NCBI GenBank assembly: GCA_025548565.1
Contig: JAJLPB010000015.1
Location: forward strand, 62,001 to 126,000
Source of the DNA: Rugamonas sp. A1-17
GTDB taxonomy: Bacteria > Pseudomonadota > Gammaproteobacteria > Burkholderiales > Burkholderiaceae_D
Direction: 5' to 3'
DNA length: 64,000 nucleotides
Below, in pieces: positions 49,536 to 60,246 of this stretch (positions are counted from its first letter, which is position 1; each line of letters opens with the position of its first letter). The translations under genes and the position numbers were made by a program. Below the pieces are notes generated by a model. The model saw nothing but the letters and a program-made list of their open reading frames with translations, did not search any database and was not told the DNA's origin.

Positions 49536-50873
49536 ATGATGAAACAACGACCTTTGAACCCAAGACGGTTGTTCCTGTATTCCGCAGCATTGATGTTGAG
49601 CGCCTGCGGCGGCGAAAGCACCGGTGGCCAGGCGGGACAAACCGCCGCGCAAGTGATGACGAGCGAGTCGCAGCCCAGTTTGGCCGCCGTCAATGCGAAG
49701 ACGGTGGCGCTGGCCGGCAATGCCTTCATCACCAGCGCTCCGGCTGGCGCGGAGGAGGAAATCAACAGCAACGGCCTGGCCAATTGGAGCAACCCGGCCA
49801 CGGTCACCAGCGCCTACTTCCGCATGGTGTCCGCGGGCTCTGTCACGCTGGGTCTGGACGCCCGCCTGGCCGGCAGCACTCGCAGCACGATACGCGTCAC
49901 CGTCAATGGCAAGCCGTTCCTGGTGAGGTTGTCCGCCAACGGCGGCGGGACCTACCAGGTCGGCGCCGTCCACATTGCGGCGCCGGGCTACGTCAAGGTC
50001 GACCTGCAAGGTGTCAGCAAGGACGGCGGCTACTTCGGCGACGTCTCCGCGCTGCGCGTGACCACCAACGCCGTCATCAACTACGCCGACGATCCGGCCA
50101 ACTACTACTGGTCGCGGCGCGGGCCGTCGGTCCACCTAGGCTACACCACGCCGGCCAACACCGAGTACTTCTACAACGAGGTAACGGTGCCGGCGGGGCA
50201 GGACCCGGAAGGCTCCTACTACATGGCCAATGGCTTCGGCCAGGGCTACTTCGGTATCCAGGTGAAGTCGCCAAGCGAACGCTGGGTGTTGTTCTCGGTG
50301 TGGGATCCGGACGGCGGCGGCAAGACCACGCTGGTTAAAAAGGGCGCCGGCGTGGTGGACAACAGCTTCGGTGGCGAGGGCACCGGCGGCCAGTCCCACC
50401 TGGGCTACAACTGGATCAGCGGGAACACCTACCGCTTCATCACCCGCGCGCGGCCGGACGGCGCCGGCGCCACCGACTACTCGGCGTGGTTCTACGCGCC
50501 GGAGCTGGGCGTATGGCGTTTTATCGCCACCTGGAAGCGTCCCGCCACCACCACTTATCTGACGGGATCCTACTCCTTCCTGGAGAATTTCATCGATACC
50601 AAGGGCTATACCGGCCGGCGTGTATCGTTCGGAAACCAGTGGGCCCGCGACGTGTCGGGCGCGTGGTCCGAGGTGACGAAGGCGCGCTTCACCGGCGATG
50701 CCACCGTCACCAACGTCCAACGGATGGATTACGCCGGCGGCCTTGATAACGGCCAGTTCTATCTGCGGAACGGCGGCTTCTTTGCCGGCTATGTTCCCGT
50801 GAACCAGAACTTCACCCGTCCCGCCACTGGCCAGCAGCCGGCCGTGGATGTGAGCACGCTGCCGCAGCAATAA
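49536..50873 (+). CDS. DUF5077/DUF3472 lipoprotein of the GalNAc locus
   Basis: A 445-residue predicted lipoprotein: the N-terminus RRLFLYSAALMLSACGG has a lipobox with Cys24. The first half (about 45-175) resembles DUF5077, a beta-sandwich with GLANWSNPATVTSAYFRM and VTVNGKPFLVRL. The second half (about 180-420) resembles DUF3472, with ANYYWSRRGPSVHLGYT, EGSYYMANGFGQGYFGIQV and TYRFITRARPDG. Biochemical function is not known to me; the folds suggest glycan binding or a new carbohydrate-active role at the outer membrane. It sits between the receptor and the GH109 gene, 15-17 bases from each, so it is part of the operon. The start may be 49539, better spaced from AGGAG. Confidence 0.85.
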   Translation: MMKQRPLNPRRLFLYSAALMLSACGGESTGGQAGQTAAQVMTSESQPSLAAVNAKTVALAGNAFITSAPAGAEEEINSNGLANWSNPATVTSAYFRMVSAGSVTLGLDARLAGSTRSTIRVTVNGKPFLVRLSANGGGTYQVGAVHIAAPGYVKVDLQGVSKDGGYFGDVSALRVTTNAVINYADDPANYYWSRRGPSVHLGYTTPANTEYFYNEVTVPAGQDPEGSYYMANGFGQGYFGIQVKSPSERWVLFSVWDPDGGGKTTLVKKGAGVVDNSFGGEGTGGQSHLGYNWISGNTYRFITRARPDGAGATDYSAWFYAPELGVWRFIATWKRPATTTYLTGSYSFLENFIDTKGYTGRRVSFGNQWARDVSGAWSEVTKARFTGDATVTNVQRMDYAGGLDNGQFYLRNGGFFAGYVPVNQNFTRPATGQQPAVDVSTLPQQ

Positions 50874-50888
50874 TTAAAGAGGAGTGAC

Positions 50889-52241
50889 ATGAAATCAGCT
50901 TTTAATCGAAGAGACTTCCTGACCACTGGCGCGGCCTTGGCGGGCAGCCTGATGATGCCCAGGGCCTTTGGCGCCACACGCGAGCGGGTACGCATCGGCA
51001 TGATCGGCACGGGCATGCGCGGCCAGGTGCTGCTGCAGGAGCTGCTGCGCCGCGACGATGTCGAAGTCGTCGCGCTGTGCGACATTGAGCCGCTGATGCT
51101 GGGCCGCGCGCTCCAGCAGGTGGAAAAATCCGGCAAGGCCAAGCCCAGGACCTTCGGCGAGGACCGCGATCCGCAAGCCTACAAGCGTATGCTGGACGCC
51201 GGTGCGCTGGACGGCGTGATCATCGCCACGCCATGGGAATGGCATGCGCCGATGGCCATCGCCGCCATGCAGGCCAAGGTGGCCGTGGGCTGCGAGGTGG
51301 TGGCTGGCATCACGCTGCAGGACCACAGGGATGTGCTGAACACGCAGCTCAAGACCAACACGCCGTATATGCTGCTGGAGAACGTGTGCTTCCGCCGCGA
51401 TGTGATGGCGGTGCTGCAGATGGTGCGTTCCGGCTTGTTCGGCGAGCTAGTACACCTGCAGGGCGGTTACCAGCACGACCTGCGCGCCGTGAAGTTCAAC
51501 AGCGGCGATCCGGCCAAGCCGTATGGCGGCGGCGTGGAATTCGGCGCCGGCGGCTGGTCGGAGGCCAAGTGGCGCACGGCGCATTCGGTGCAGCGCAACG
51601 GCGAGCTGTATCCCAGCCACGGCATCGGCCCGTGCGCGATGTATACCAACATCAACCGCGGCAACCGCTTCACGCGCATCAACAGCTTCGCCACCAAGGC
51701 GCGCGGCCTGCACGACTACATCGTCAAGCAGCCCGGCGGCGCGGCCAGTCCGAGCGCGAAGACGCAGTTCAAGCTGGGCGACGTGGTCACCACCACGCTG
51801 GCCTGCGAGAACGGCGAGACCATCATGCTGCAGCACGACACCTCGCTACCGCGCCCGTATTCACTGGGCTTCCGCGTGCAGGGCACGGACGGGCTGTGGA
51901 TGGACGTGAACAATTCCATCCACATCGAGGGCAAGAGCAAGCCGCACCAGTGGGAGGGCTTCCAGGCCTACCAGGACAAGTACGACCATCCGCTGTGGCG
52001 CAAGCACGCCAAGGACGCGGAGGGCGCCGGCCATGGCGGCATGGACTTCTTCGTCATCCAGTCCTTCATCGAGGCGCTGAAGGCGAGGGCGCCGATGCCG
52101 ATCGATATCTATGACGCGGTGACGTGGAGCGCCATCTCGCCGCTGTCGGAGCAGTCGATCGCGCAGAACTTCCAGACGTTGGACTTCCCCGACTTCACGG
52201 CCGGGGCATGGAAGACGCGCAAGCCGATCTTCGCGCTGTAA
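50889..52241 (+). CDS. GH109 alpha-N-acetylgalactosaminidase, Tat-exported (NAD-dependent Gfo/Idh fold)
   Basis: A 450-residue Gfo/Idh/MocA-fold glycosidase. A Tat signal (NRRDFLTTGAALAGSLMMP) implies export folded with bound NAD. The nucleotide motif is GMIGTGMRGQ (GxGxxG, 40-45). Active-site segments match GH109 closely: LLENVCFRRDV (Glu164), GGYQHDLRAVKF (Tyr194), YPSHGIGP (Tyr241, His244), plus PYGGGVEFG, SLGFRVQGTDGLWM and GHGGMDFFV. GH109 uses an oxidation-elimination-addition-reduction cycle to release terminal alpha-GalNAc, as in blood-group-A antigen. It is the last gene of the plus-strand operon. The similarity is far higher than a generic oxidoreductase would show. Confidence 0.9.
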   Translation: MKSAFNRRDFLTTGAALAGSLMMPRAFGATRERVRIGMIGTGMRGQVLLQELLRRDDVEVVALCDIEPLMLGRALQQVEKSGKAKPRTFGEDRDPQAYKRMLDAGALDGVIIATPWEWHAPMAIAAMQAKVAVGCEVVAGITLQDHRDVLNTQLKTNTPYMLLENVCFRRDVMAVLQMVRSGLFGELVHLQGGYQHDLRAVKFNSGDPAKPYGGGVEFGAGGWSEAKWRTAHSVQRNGELYPSHGIGPCAMYTNINRGNRFTRINSFATKARGLHDYIVKQPGGAASPSAKTQFKLGDVVTTTLACENGETIMLQHDTSLPRPYSLGFRVQGTDGLWMDVNNSIHIEGKSKPHQWEGFQAYQDKYDHPLWRKHAKDAEGAGHGGMDFFVIQSFIEALKARAPMPIDIYDAVTWSAISPLSEQSIAQNFQTLDFPDFTAGAWKTRKPIFAL

Positions 52242-52294
52242 GGTAGGTTACAATCTGCTGCGCCTAAACCTAGCAAAGCAGATTGAACTCCTAC

Positions 52295-53215
52295 ATGCCA
52301 TCACGCCGCCTTTCCCTTGCCGCTTTAACCATCTTCGCCGCAGCCGCCATCGTCGGCTGCAAGACCAATCCTTCGATTGAAACCCCTTCGGCGCCGCTGG
52401 CGGTGCCGGAGCCCCTGCCGCCCAAGAAAATCAAGATCGGCCTGGCGCTGGGCGGCGGCGCCGCGCGCGGCTTCGCCCACATCGGCGTGATCAAGGCGCT
52501 GGAGGCGCAGGGGATCTATGCCGACATCGTGGTTGGCACCAGCGCCGGCAGCGTGGTCGGCGCGCTGTACGCGGCCGGTAACAGCGGCTTCCAGCTGCAG
52601 AAGGTGGCGATGGATATGGACGAAGCGGCGATCTCCGACTGGGCCGTGCCGCTGTTCGGCAAGAGCTCCGGCGTGCTGAAAGGCGAGGCGCTGCAGACCT
52701 ACGTCAACAAGGCGGTCAACAACCAGCCGATCGAAAAGCTCAAGATCCCGTTCGGCGCGGTGGCGTCGGACTTGAAGACCGGCCAGCCCATCCTCTTCCA
52801 GCGCGGGAATACCGGCATGGCGGTGCGGGCGTCGTCGTCGGTGCCGGGCGTATTCCAGCCGGTGGTCATCAACGGCCGGTCCTACGTGGACGGCGGTCTG
52901 GTGGCGCCGGTGCCGGTGCGCTTCGCGCGCGACATGGGCGCGGACTTCGTCATCGCCGTGAACATCTCGACCCAGGCCGACGTGCAGGCCACCGTCAGCT
53001 CGCTGGACGTGATCATGCAGACCTTCAGCATCATGGGGCAGCGCATCAACCAGTACGAATTGAAGGACGCCGACGTGGTGATCTCACCGAGCTTGGGCAA
53101 AATGGCGGGCAACGACTTCGCCGGCCGCAACCAGGCGATCCTGGCGGGCGAGCAGGCCGCCGCGCAGGTGATGGGGCAGATCAAACAGAAACTGGAAGCG
53201 AAGCGCAAGCCATAG
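52295..53215 (+). CDS. Patatin-like phospholipase lipoprotein
   Basis: A 306-residue patatin domain protein. The N-terminus has a lipobox (FAAAAIVGC), so it is probably lipid-anchored. The oxyanion block is LALGGGAARGFAHIGVIKAL, the nucleophile Ser lies in VGTSAGSVVGALYA, and the Asp of the dyad in YVDGGLVAPVPV. It is in the RssA-like group. An upstream TTG at 52283 would add four residues; ATG 52295 is preferred although no clear ribosome site is visible. It lies downstream of the GH109 gene but is probably a separate unit. Confidence 0.9.
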   Translation: MPSRRLSLAALTIFAAAAIVGCKTNPSIETPSAPLAVPEPLPPKKIKIGLALGGGAARGFAHIGVIKALEAQGIYADIVVGTSAGSVVGALYAAGNSGFQLQKVAMDMDEAAISDWAVPLFGKSSGVLKGEALQTYVNKAVNNQPIEKLKIPFGAVASDLKTGQPILFQRGNTGMAVRASSSVPGVFQPVVINGRSYVDGGLVAPVPVRFARDMGADFVIAVNISTQADVQATVSSLDVIMQTFSIMGQRINQYELKDADVVISPSLGKMAGNDFAGRNQAILAGEQAAAQVMGQIKQKLEAKRKP

Positions 53216-53251
53216 CAGTACAATATCCGGTCCAATAATAAGGAAGAACAT

Positions 53252-53662
53252 ATGCAAACCAAACCATACCTGTCGCTCGCCGACATCAAGAAGATCGCCG
53301 CCGGCGCCGAAGCCGAGGCAGTGGCCAACAACTGGCCGGTCGTGATCGCCATCGTGGACGACGGCGGCCATCTGCTGTGGTTGCAGCGCCAGGACGGCGC
53401 CGCGCCGCTGTCGTCGCACATCGCTCCGGCCAAGGCGCGCGTATCGGCGCTGGGCCGCCGCGAATCGAAGATCTACGAAGACATGATCAACAACGGCCGC
53501 ACCGCCTTCCTGAGCGCCCCGGCGCCGATGGCCGATGGCCTGCTGGAAGGTGGCGTGCCCATCATCGTTGACGGCCATGTCGTCGGCGCCGTCGGCGTCT
53601 CGGGCGTCAAGTCGGCCGAGGATGTACAAGTCGCCAAGGCCGGCATCGCCGCGCTGAACTAA
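53252..53662 (+). CDS. GlcG/HbpS family heme-binding-type protein
   Basis: A 136-residue single-domain protein of the GlcG/HbpS (DUF336) family: LADIKKIAAGAEAEAVANNWPVVIAIVDDGGHLL, RQDGAAPLSSHIAPAKARVSAL, GGVPIIVDGHVVGAVGVSG. The family includes a heme-binding redox sensor partner and proteins of glycolate or diol pathways; the role here is unknown. Good ribosome site AGGAAG. A perfect terminator follows. Confidence 0.88.
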   Translation: MQTKPYLSLADIKKIAAGAEAEAVANNWPVVIAIVDDGGHLLWLQRQDGAAPLSSHIAPAKARVSALGRRESKIYEDMINNGRTAFLSAPAPMADGLLEGGVPIIVDGHVVGAVGVSGVKSAEDVQVAKAGIAALN

Positions 53663-53680
53663 GCTACACCGTCGCACAAG

Positions 53681-53715
53681 AATGCCGCCTGGCTCAAAAC
53701 CAGGCGGCATTTTCT
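53681..53715 (+). terminator. Intrinsic terminator after the GlcG-like gene
   Basis: AATGCCGCCTGG (53681-53692) pairs perfectly with CCAGGCGGCATT (53700-53711) around a 7-base loop, followed by TTTCT. The A-rich left flank could also allow termination from the other side. Confidence 0.85.
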
Positions 53716-53732
53716 ATTGGAGAATCGAGGCA

Positions 53733-53756
53733 GCATGCAGACCGCATGCCTATAAT
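53733..53756 (+). promoter_or_regulatory. hicAB promoter with overlapping palindromic operator
   Basis: A perfect -10, TATAAT (53751-53756), lies 17 bases before the hicA ATG. Immediately upstream are two GCATGC palindromes (53733-53738 and 53744-53749), 11 bases apart, one helical turn. They fill the spacer region, where HicB-type antitoxins commonly bind to repress their own operon. The -35 is poor, and the transcript may be nearly leaderless. Confidence 0.55.
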
Positions 53757-53772
53757 GTGATATCGCGCTGCC

Positions 53773-54075
53773 ATGACGCCGAACCACTTAGCCAAGATAA
53801 AGCAAATTTTGCTGGATATGCAGCGTTCGCCGCACGGGATCGCTCCGACTCATTTGAAGAGACTGGCCCTTGAGTTGGGGCGGCAAGCTATTAAGCGTGG
53901 GAAGGAGCCGACTTACATACGTGAGGCGCCCCCTCGGCTGCCAGTGCCGCTTAGCATTCCGAGGCATGCCAAGGATTTGCGGGTGGGAACCGCAAAGAAT
54001 GTCATTAAATCATTGTTAAGAGACGTGGAAGTGTGGGAAGCCTATTTGCAAGGAGCCGATGATGGAAATCAGTGA
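53773..54075 (+). CDS. hicA: HicA-family toxin (mRNA interferase)
   Basis: A 100-residue protein with the HicA double-stranded-RNA-binding-type fold at its C-terminus. The block LSIPRHAKDLRVGTAKNVIKSLLRDV contains the catalytic His65 and the GT motif. The N-terminal 45 residues are an additional helical part, so it is longer than the minimal 60-residue HicA. HicA toxins cut mRNA during translation and are blocked by HicB. It overlaps the next gene by 17 bases. Confidence 0.8.
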   Translation: MTPNHLAKIKQILLDMQRSPHGIAPTHLKRLALELGRQAIKRGKEPTYIREAPPRLPVPLSIPRHAKDLRVGTAKNVIKSLLRDVEVWEAYLQGADDGNQ

Positions 54076-54508
54076 TGAGGAAATTCTGGCAATTCTGGCT
54101 CGGCCTTATATTCGCTGTTTGCTCCCCGATCCGGACGGCGGTTACACGGTCACGGTGCATGAATTTCCTGGCTGTGTCGCGGAAGGGGATACCGCGGAAG
54201 AGGCGCTGCGCAATTTCGACGCTGCCGCCGCATCGTGGATCGCCGCAGCCGACGAAACCGGCTACCCGATCATCGAACCGATTGAGCCGCCTTTCTATAA
54301 TGGCCAGATAGCGCTACGTATTCCCGGCGGGCTGCATCAGGATATTGCGCATTTGGCGCAGCTTGATGGGTGCTGCATCAATCAACTTCTCAGCGTGGCG
54401 ATCTCGGAATATGTCGGGCGCAGGCATGGAACGCCCCTTGCCCCGCCACCAAAGAAAAAGGAATCGAACGCCAGGCCGTACGTGGATATCGATGTTGCTG
54501 CCAAATGA
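54059..54508 (+). CDS. hicB: HicB-family antitoxin
   Basis: A 149-residue antitoxin. The N-terminal partial RNase-H-like HicB domain is YIRCLLPDPDGGYTVTVHEFPGCVAEGDTAEEALRNFDAAAASWI. The C-terminal part (ALRIPGGLHQDIAHLAQLDGCCINQLLSVAISEYV) is a ribbon-helix-helix DNA-binding domain. It should neutralise HicA and repress the promoter at the GCATGC repeats. Starts at 54059 or 54062; AGGAG is 3 or 6 bases before. Confidence 0.85.
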   Translation: MMEISDEEILAILARPYIRCLLPDPDGGYTVTVHEFPGCVAEGDTAEEALRNFDAAAASWIAAADETGYPIIEPIEPPFYNGQIALRIPGGLHQDIAHLAQLDGCCINQLLSVAISEYVGRRHGTPLAPPPKKKESNARPYVDIDVAAK

Positions 54509-54548
54509 AATCGGACCGCATTTTTGCAGGTATTTCGCCGGCGGTCCA

Positions 54549-54577
54549 TTGCCAAGTAGGGGAGATTTGGTTATAAT
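54549..54577 (+). promoter_or_regulatory. Strong sigma70 promoter of carAB
   Basis: TTGCCA (54549-54554), a 17-base spacer and a perfect TATAAT (54572-54577). Transcription would start near 54584, giving a 5' leader of about 140 bases before carA. Confidence 0.75.
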
Positions 54578-54583
54578 TCAAAG

Positions 54584-54724
54584 GTTTAGCCAATCTCACC
54601 TCTACCGTAGCGACTACCACTCACTCCATCATCAATTGACCTTCCACCCCGGCCTGCGACGGCGGGGGACACACGACGGTCGTCTGACGTGGCGCAGCTA
54701 CGGTAACTTTATCAGGAGTTGCCC
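54584..54724 (+). promoter_or_regulatory. Structured 5' leader of carA
   Basis: About 140 untranslated bases. TACCGTAGC (54603-54611) is exactly complementary to GCTACGGTA (54697-54705), which would close a long loop ending 9 bases before the AGGAG ribosome site. An inner ACGAC/GTCGT hairpin lies near 54672-54683. I do not recognise a known riboswitch. It could be a site of pyrimidine or arginine control, by inference only. Confidence 0.35.
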
Positions 54725-55888
54725 TTGCCGCCATTTTTTTCTGGCCCTGCCGTTCCAGCCATACTGGCCCTCGCTGACGGAACTATTTTCAAAGGTTTTT
54801 CGATCGGCGCCGCCGGTCATACAACCGGCGAGGTAGTCTTTAATACGTCCATGACCGGTTATCAGGAAATCCTGACCGATCCTTCCTACAGCCGCCAGAT
54901 CGTCACCCTGACGTATCCGCATATCGGCAATACCGGCGTCAATCCGGAAGACGTCGAATCCACCAAAGTCCACGCAGCCGGTTTAATCATCCGTGACCTG
55001 CCGCTGATGGCCTCCAATTTCCGCTCCACCCAGTCGCTGTCCGATTACCTGAAGGCCGAGAACATCGTCGCCATCGCCGGTATCGACACCCGCAAGCTGA
55101 CCCGCATCCTGCGCGAAAAGGGCGCCCAATCCGGCGCCATCCTGGTGGGCACCCAAGGCAACGAGCCGTCCGCGTCGCAAGCGCTGGACCTGGCCCGCTC
55201 CTTCCCCGGCATCACCGGCATGGACCTGGCCAAGGTTGTCACCGTCAAGTCGCAGTACGAGTACACCGAAACCGAATGGGCGCTGGGCGAAGGCTACGGC
55301 AAACTGGAAAACCCTAAATTCCACGTGGTCGCCTACGACTTCGGCGTCAAGCGCAACATCCTGCGCATGCTGACCGCGCGCGGCTGCAAAGTCACCGTGG
55401 TGCCGGCGCAGACTTCCGCCGCCGACGTGCTGGCGCTGAACCCGGACGGCGTGTTCCTGTCGAACGGCCCAGGCGACCCTGAGCCATGCGACTACGCGAT
55501 CGCCGCCGCCAAGGTCTTCATGGAGAAGAAGCTGCCGCTGTTCGGCATCTGCCTCGGCCACCAGATCATGGGCCTGGCCTCCGGCGCGAAAACGCTGAAG
55601 ATGAAGTTCGGCCACCACGGCGCCAACCACCCGGTGCAGGACCTGGACAGCAAACAAGTGCTGATCACGTCCCAGAACCACGGCTTCGCTGTCGACCCGG
55701 ACACCTTGCCGGCCAACTGCCGCGTGACCCACAAATCGCTGTTCGACGGTTCGCTGCAGGGCTTCGCCCGCACCGACACGCCGGCCTTCTGCTTCCAGGG
55801 CCACCCTGAAGCATCGCCCGGCCCGACTGACGTCGCTTACCTGTTTGACCGCTTCATCGGCATGATGGAAGCAACGGAGAAAAAATAA
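54725..55888 (+). CDS. carA: Carbamoyl-phosphate synthase small subunit
   Basis: A 387-residue glutamine amidotransferase subunit that supplies ammonia to CarB for pyrimidine and arginine synthesis. The N-domain is AILALADGTIFKGFSIGAAGHTTGEVVFNT. The class I GATase has the nucleophile Cys in FGICLGHQIMGLA and the His/Glu in FQGHPEASPGP. I take the TTG at 54725 (MPPFFSG) as the start because AGGAG (54714-54718) is 6 bases before it; another TTG at 54719 is too close to it. No ATG fits. carB starts after one base. Confidence 0.96.
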   Translation: MPPFFSGPAVPAILALADGTIFKGFSIGAAGHTTGEVVFNTSMTGYQEILTDPSYSRQIVTLTYPHIGNTGVNPEDVESTKVHAAGLIIRDLPLMASNFRSTQSLSDYLKAENIVAIAGIDTRKLTRILREKGAQSGAILVGTQGNEPSASQALDLARSFPGITGMDLAKVVTVKSQYEYTETEWALGEGYGKLENPKFHVVAYDFGVKRNILRMLTARGCKVTVVPAQTSAADVLALNPDGVFLSNGPGDPEPCDYAIAAAKVFMEKKLPLFGICLGHQIMGLASGAKTLKMKFGHHGANHPVQDLDSKQVLITSQNHGFAVDPDTLPANCRVTHKSLFDGSLQGFARTDTPAFCFQGHPEASPGPTDVAYLFDRFIGMMEATEKK

Positions 55889-55889
55889 G

Positions 55890-59120
<3,231 letters not shown>

Positions 59121-59160
59121 GGTTCTTTCGTCGCCTCGGTGACGGGAAACAGTACCTTTT

Positions 59161-59206
59161 AACCACAGAGCTCGCGCTGCAGGTTGGCGTGGCCTCTGTG
59201 GTTTTC
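59161..59206 (+). terminator. Terminator-like stem between carB and greA
   Basis: AACCACAGAG (59161-59170) pairs perfectly with CTCTGTGGTT (59194-59203), followed by TTCC. The 23-base loop is long and the T-run short, so some read-through into greA is likely. Confidence 0.6.
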
Positions 59207-59233
59207 CATTGTAACAACAGAGTAAATATAAAC

Positions 59234-59710
59234 ATGACTTCAGTTCCACTTACCAAGTTCGGCGCAGAGCTCCTGAAAGAAGAGCTGCACCAGTTGAAGA
59301 CCAAAGAACGCCGTATCGTGATCGACGCGATTGCTGAAGCGCGTTCGCATGGCGACCTGTCGGAAAACGCCGAGTACGATGCCGCCAAGGAGCGCCAGGC
59401 GTTCGTCGAAGGCCGCATCGCCGAACTGGAAGGTAAGCTGAGCGCGGCACAGATCATCGATCCGACTCAGCTGGACGCCGATGGCCGCGTGGTGTTCGCC
59501 TCGACCGTGGACCTGGAAGACCTGGAATCGGGCGCGAAAGTGACCTACCAGATCGTCGGCCTGGACGAAGCGGACCTGAAACTGAGCAAGGTGTCGGTGA
59601 CCTCGCCGATCGCCCGCGCGCTGATCGGCAAGTCGGCCGGCGACGTGGTGGAAGTGCAGGCGCCGTCCGGCCCGCGCGAATACGAAATCCTGGAAGTGCG
59701 ATACATCTGA
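59234..59710 (+). CDS. greA: Transcription elongation factor GreA
   Basis: A 158-residue GreA. The N-terminal coiled coil (VPLTKFGAELLKEELHQLKTKERRIVIDAIAEARSHGDLSENAEYDAAKERQAF) carries the acidic tip DLSENAEYD that enters the RNA polymerase secondary channel to trigger cleavage of backtracked RNA. The C-terminal FKBP-like domain has VTYQIVGLDEADL and SPIARALIGKSAGD. ATG 59234 is the family start. Its TGA overlaps the next ATG by one base. Confidence 0.97.
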   Translation: MTSVPLTKFGAELLKEELHQLKTKERRIVIDAIAEARSHGDLSENAEYDAAKERQAFVEGRIAELEGKLSAAQIIDPTQLDADGRVVFASTVDLEDLESGAKVTYQIVGLDEADLKLSKVSVTSPIARALIGKSAGDVVEVQAPSGPREYEILEVRYI

Positions 59711-60192
59711 TGCTGCTTGCGCGTACACGTTTGCTGGTCGCGACGCTGTGGGCGGGCAGTTTGTGGGCGGTCGGCTATCTGGCCGCGCCGACGCTGTTCG
59801 CCACGCTGAGCGACCGGGTGCTGGCCGGCACCATTGCCGCCAGCCTGTTCAAGAACCAGGCCTGGCTGTCGATCGCCTGCGCGCTGGTGATGCTGGTGCT
59901 GCTGTGGGTGAGCAAGGGCGCGGAGACGGGCGGCATCTTTGCCGGTTCGGCCGCCAACTCGGCCGCCAAGACGCGCCGCATGCTGTTGCTGATCGTTTCG
60001 ACGATGCTGGCGTGCACGCTGGTGTCGCACTTCGGCCTGCAGCCGATGATGGCCGCCTTGCGTGCCGCGGCGGGGCCGGGCGGTGTGATGGATGGCGCCG
60101 CTCAGAACGAGTTCGGCGTATTGCACGGCATTTCCAGCAGCATCTACCTGGTGCAGAGCCTGCTGGCCGCGTGGCTGGTGGTCAAACAGTAA
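59710..60192 (+). CDS. DUF4149-family membrane protein
   Basis: A 160-residue protein with four hydrophobic segments. It starts LLARTRLLVATLWAGSLWAVGYLAAPTLFATL, a pattern of the DUF4149 family commonly found after greA in betaproteobacteria. It ends with FGVLHGISSSIYLVQSLLAAWLVV. Function unknown. It is coupled to greA by a one-base overlap. A symmetric stem lies between it and the convergent yhbY. Confidence 0.85.
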   Translation: MLLARTRLLVATLWAGSLWAVGYLAAPTLFATLSDRVLAGTIAASLFKNQAWLSIACALVMLVLLWVSKGAETGGIFAGSAANSAAKTRRMLLLIVSTMLACTLVSHFGLQPMMAALRAAAGPGGVMDGAAQNEFGVLHGISSSIYLVQSLLAAWLVVKQ

Positions 60193-60209
60193 TACAGTAA
60201 TAACAGTTT

Positions 60210-60235
60210 CGTCCTTTCCCAGGTGGGAAAGGACG
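60210..60235. terminator. Symmetric stem between convergent genes
   Basis: CGTCCTTTCCC (60210-60220) is an exact inverted copy of GGGAAAGGACG (60225-60235) with a 4-base loop. It lies between the DUF4149 stop and the yhbY stop and can act in both directions, though T-runs are short. Confidence 0.65.
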
Positions 60236-60246
60236 ATGCAGCTGGC

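Noticed and set aside
54584..54724. Known riboswitch in the carA leader
   Set aside because: No conserved riboswitch core recognised; only simple pairings, so it is reported as a structured leader.
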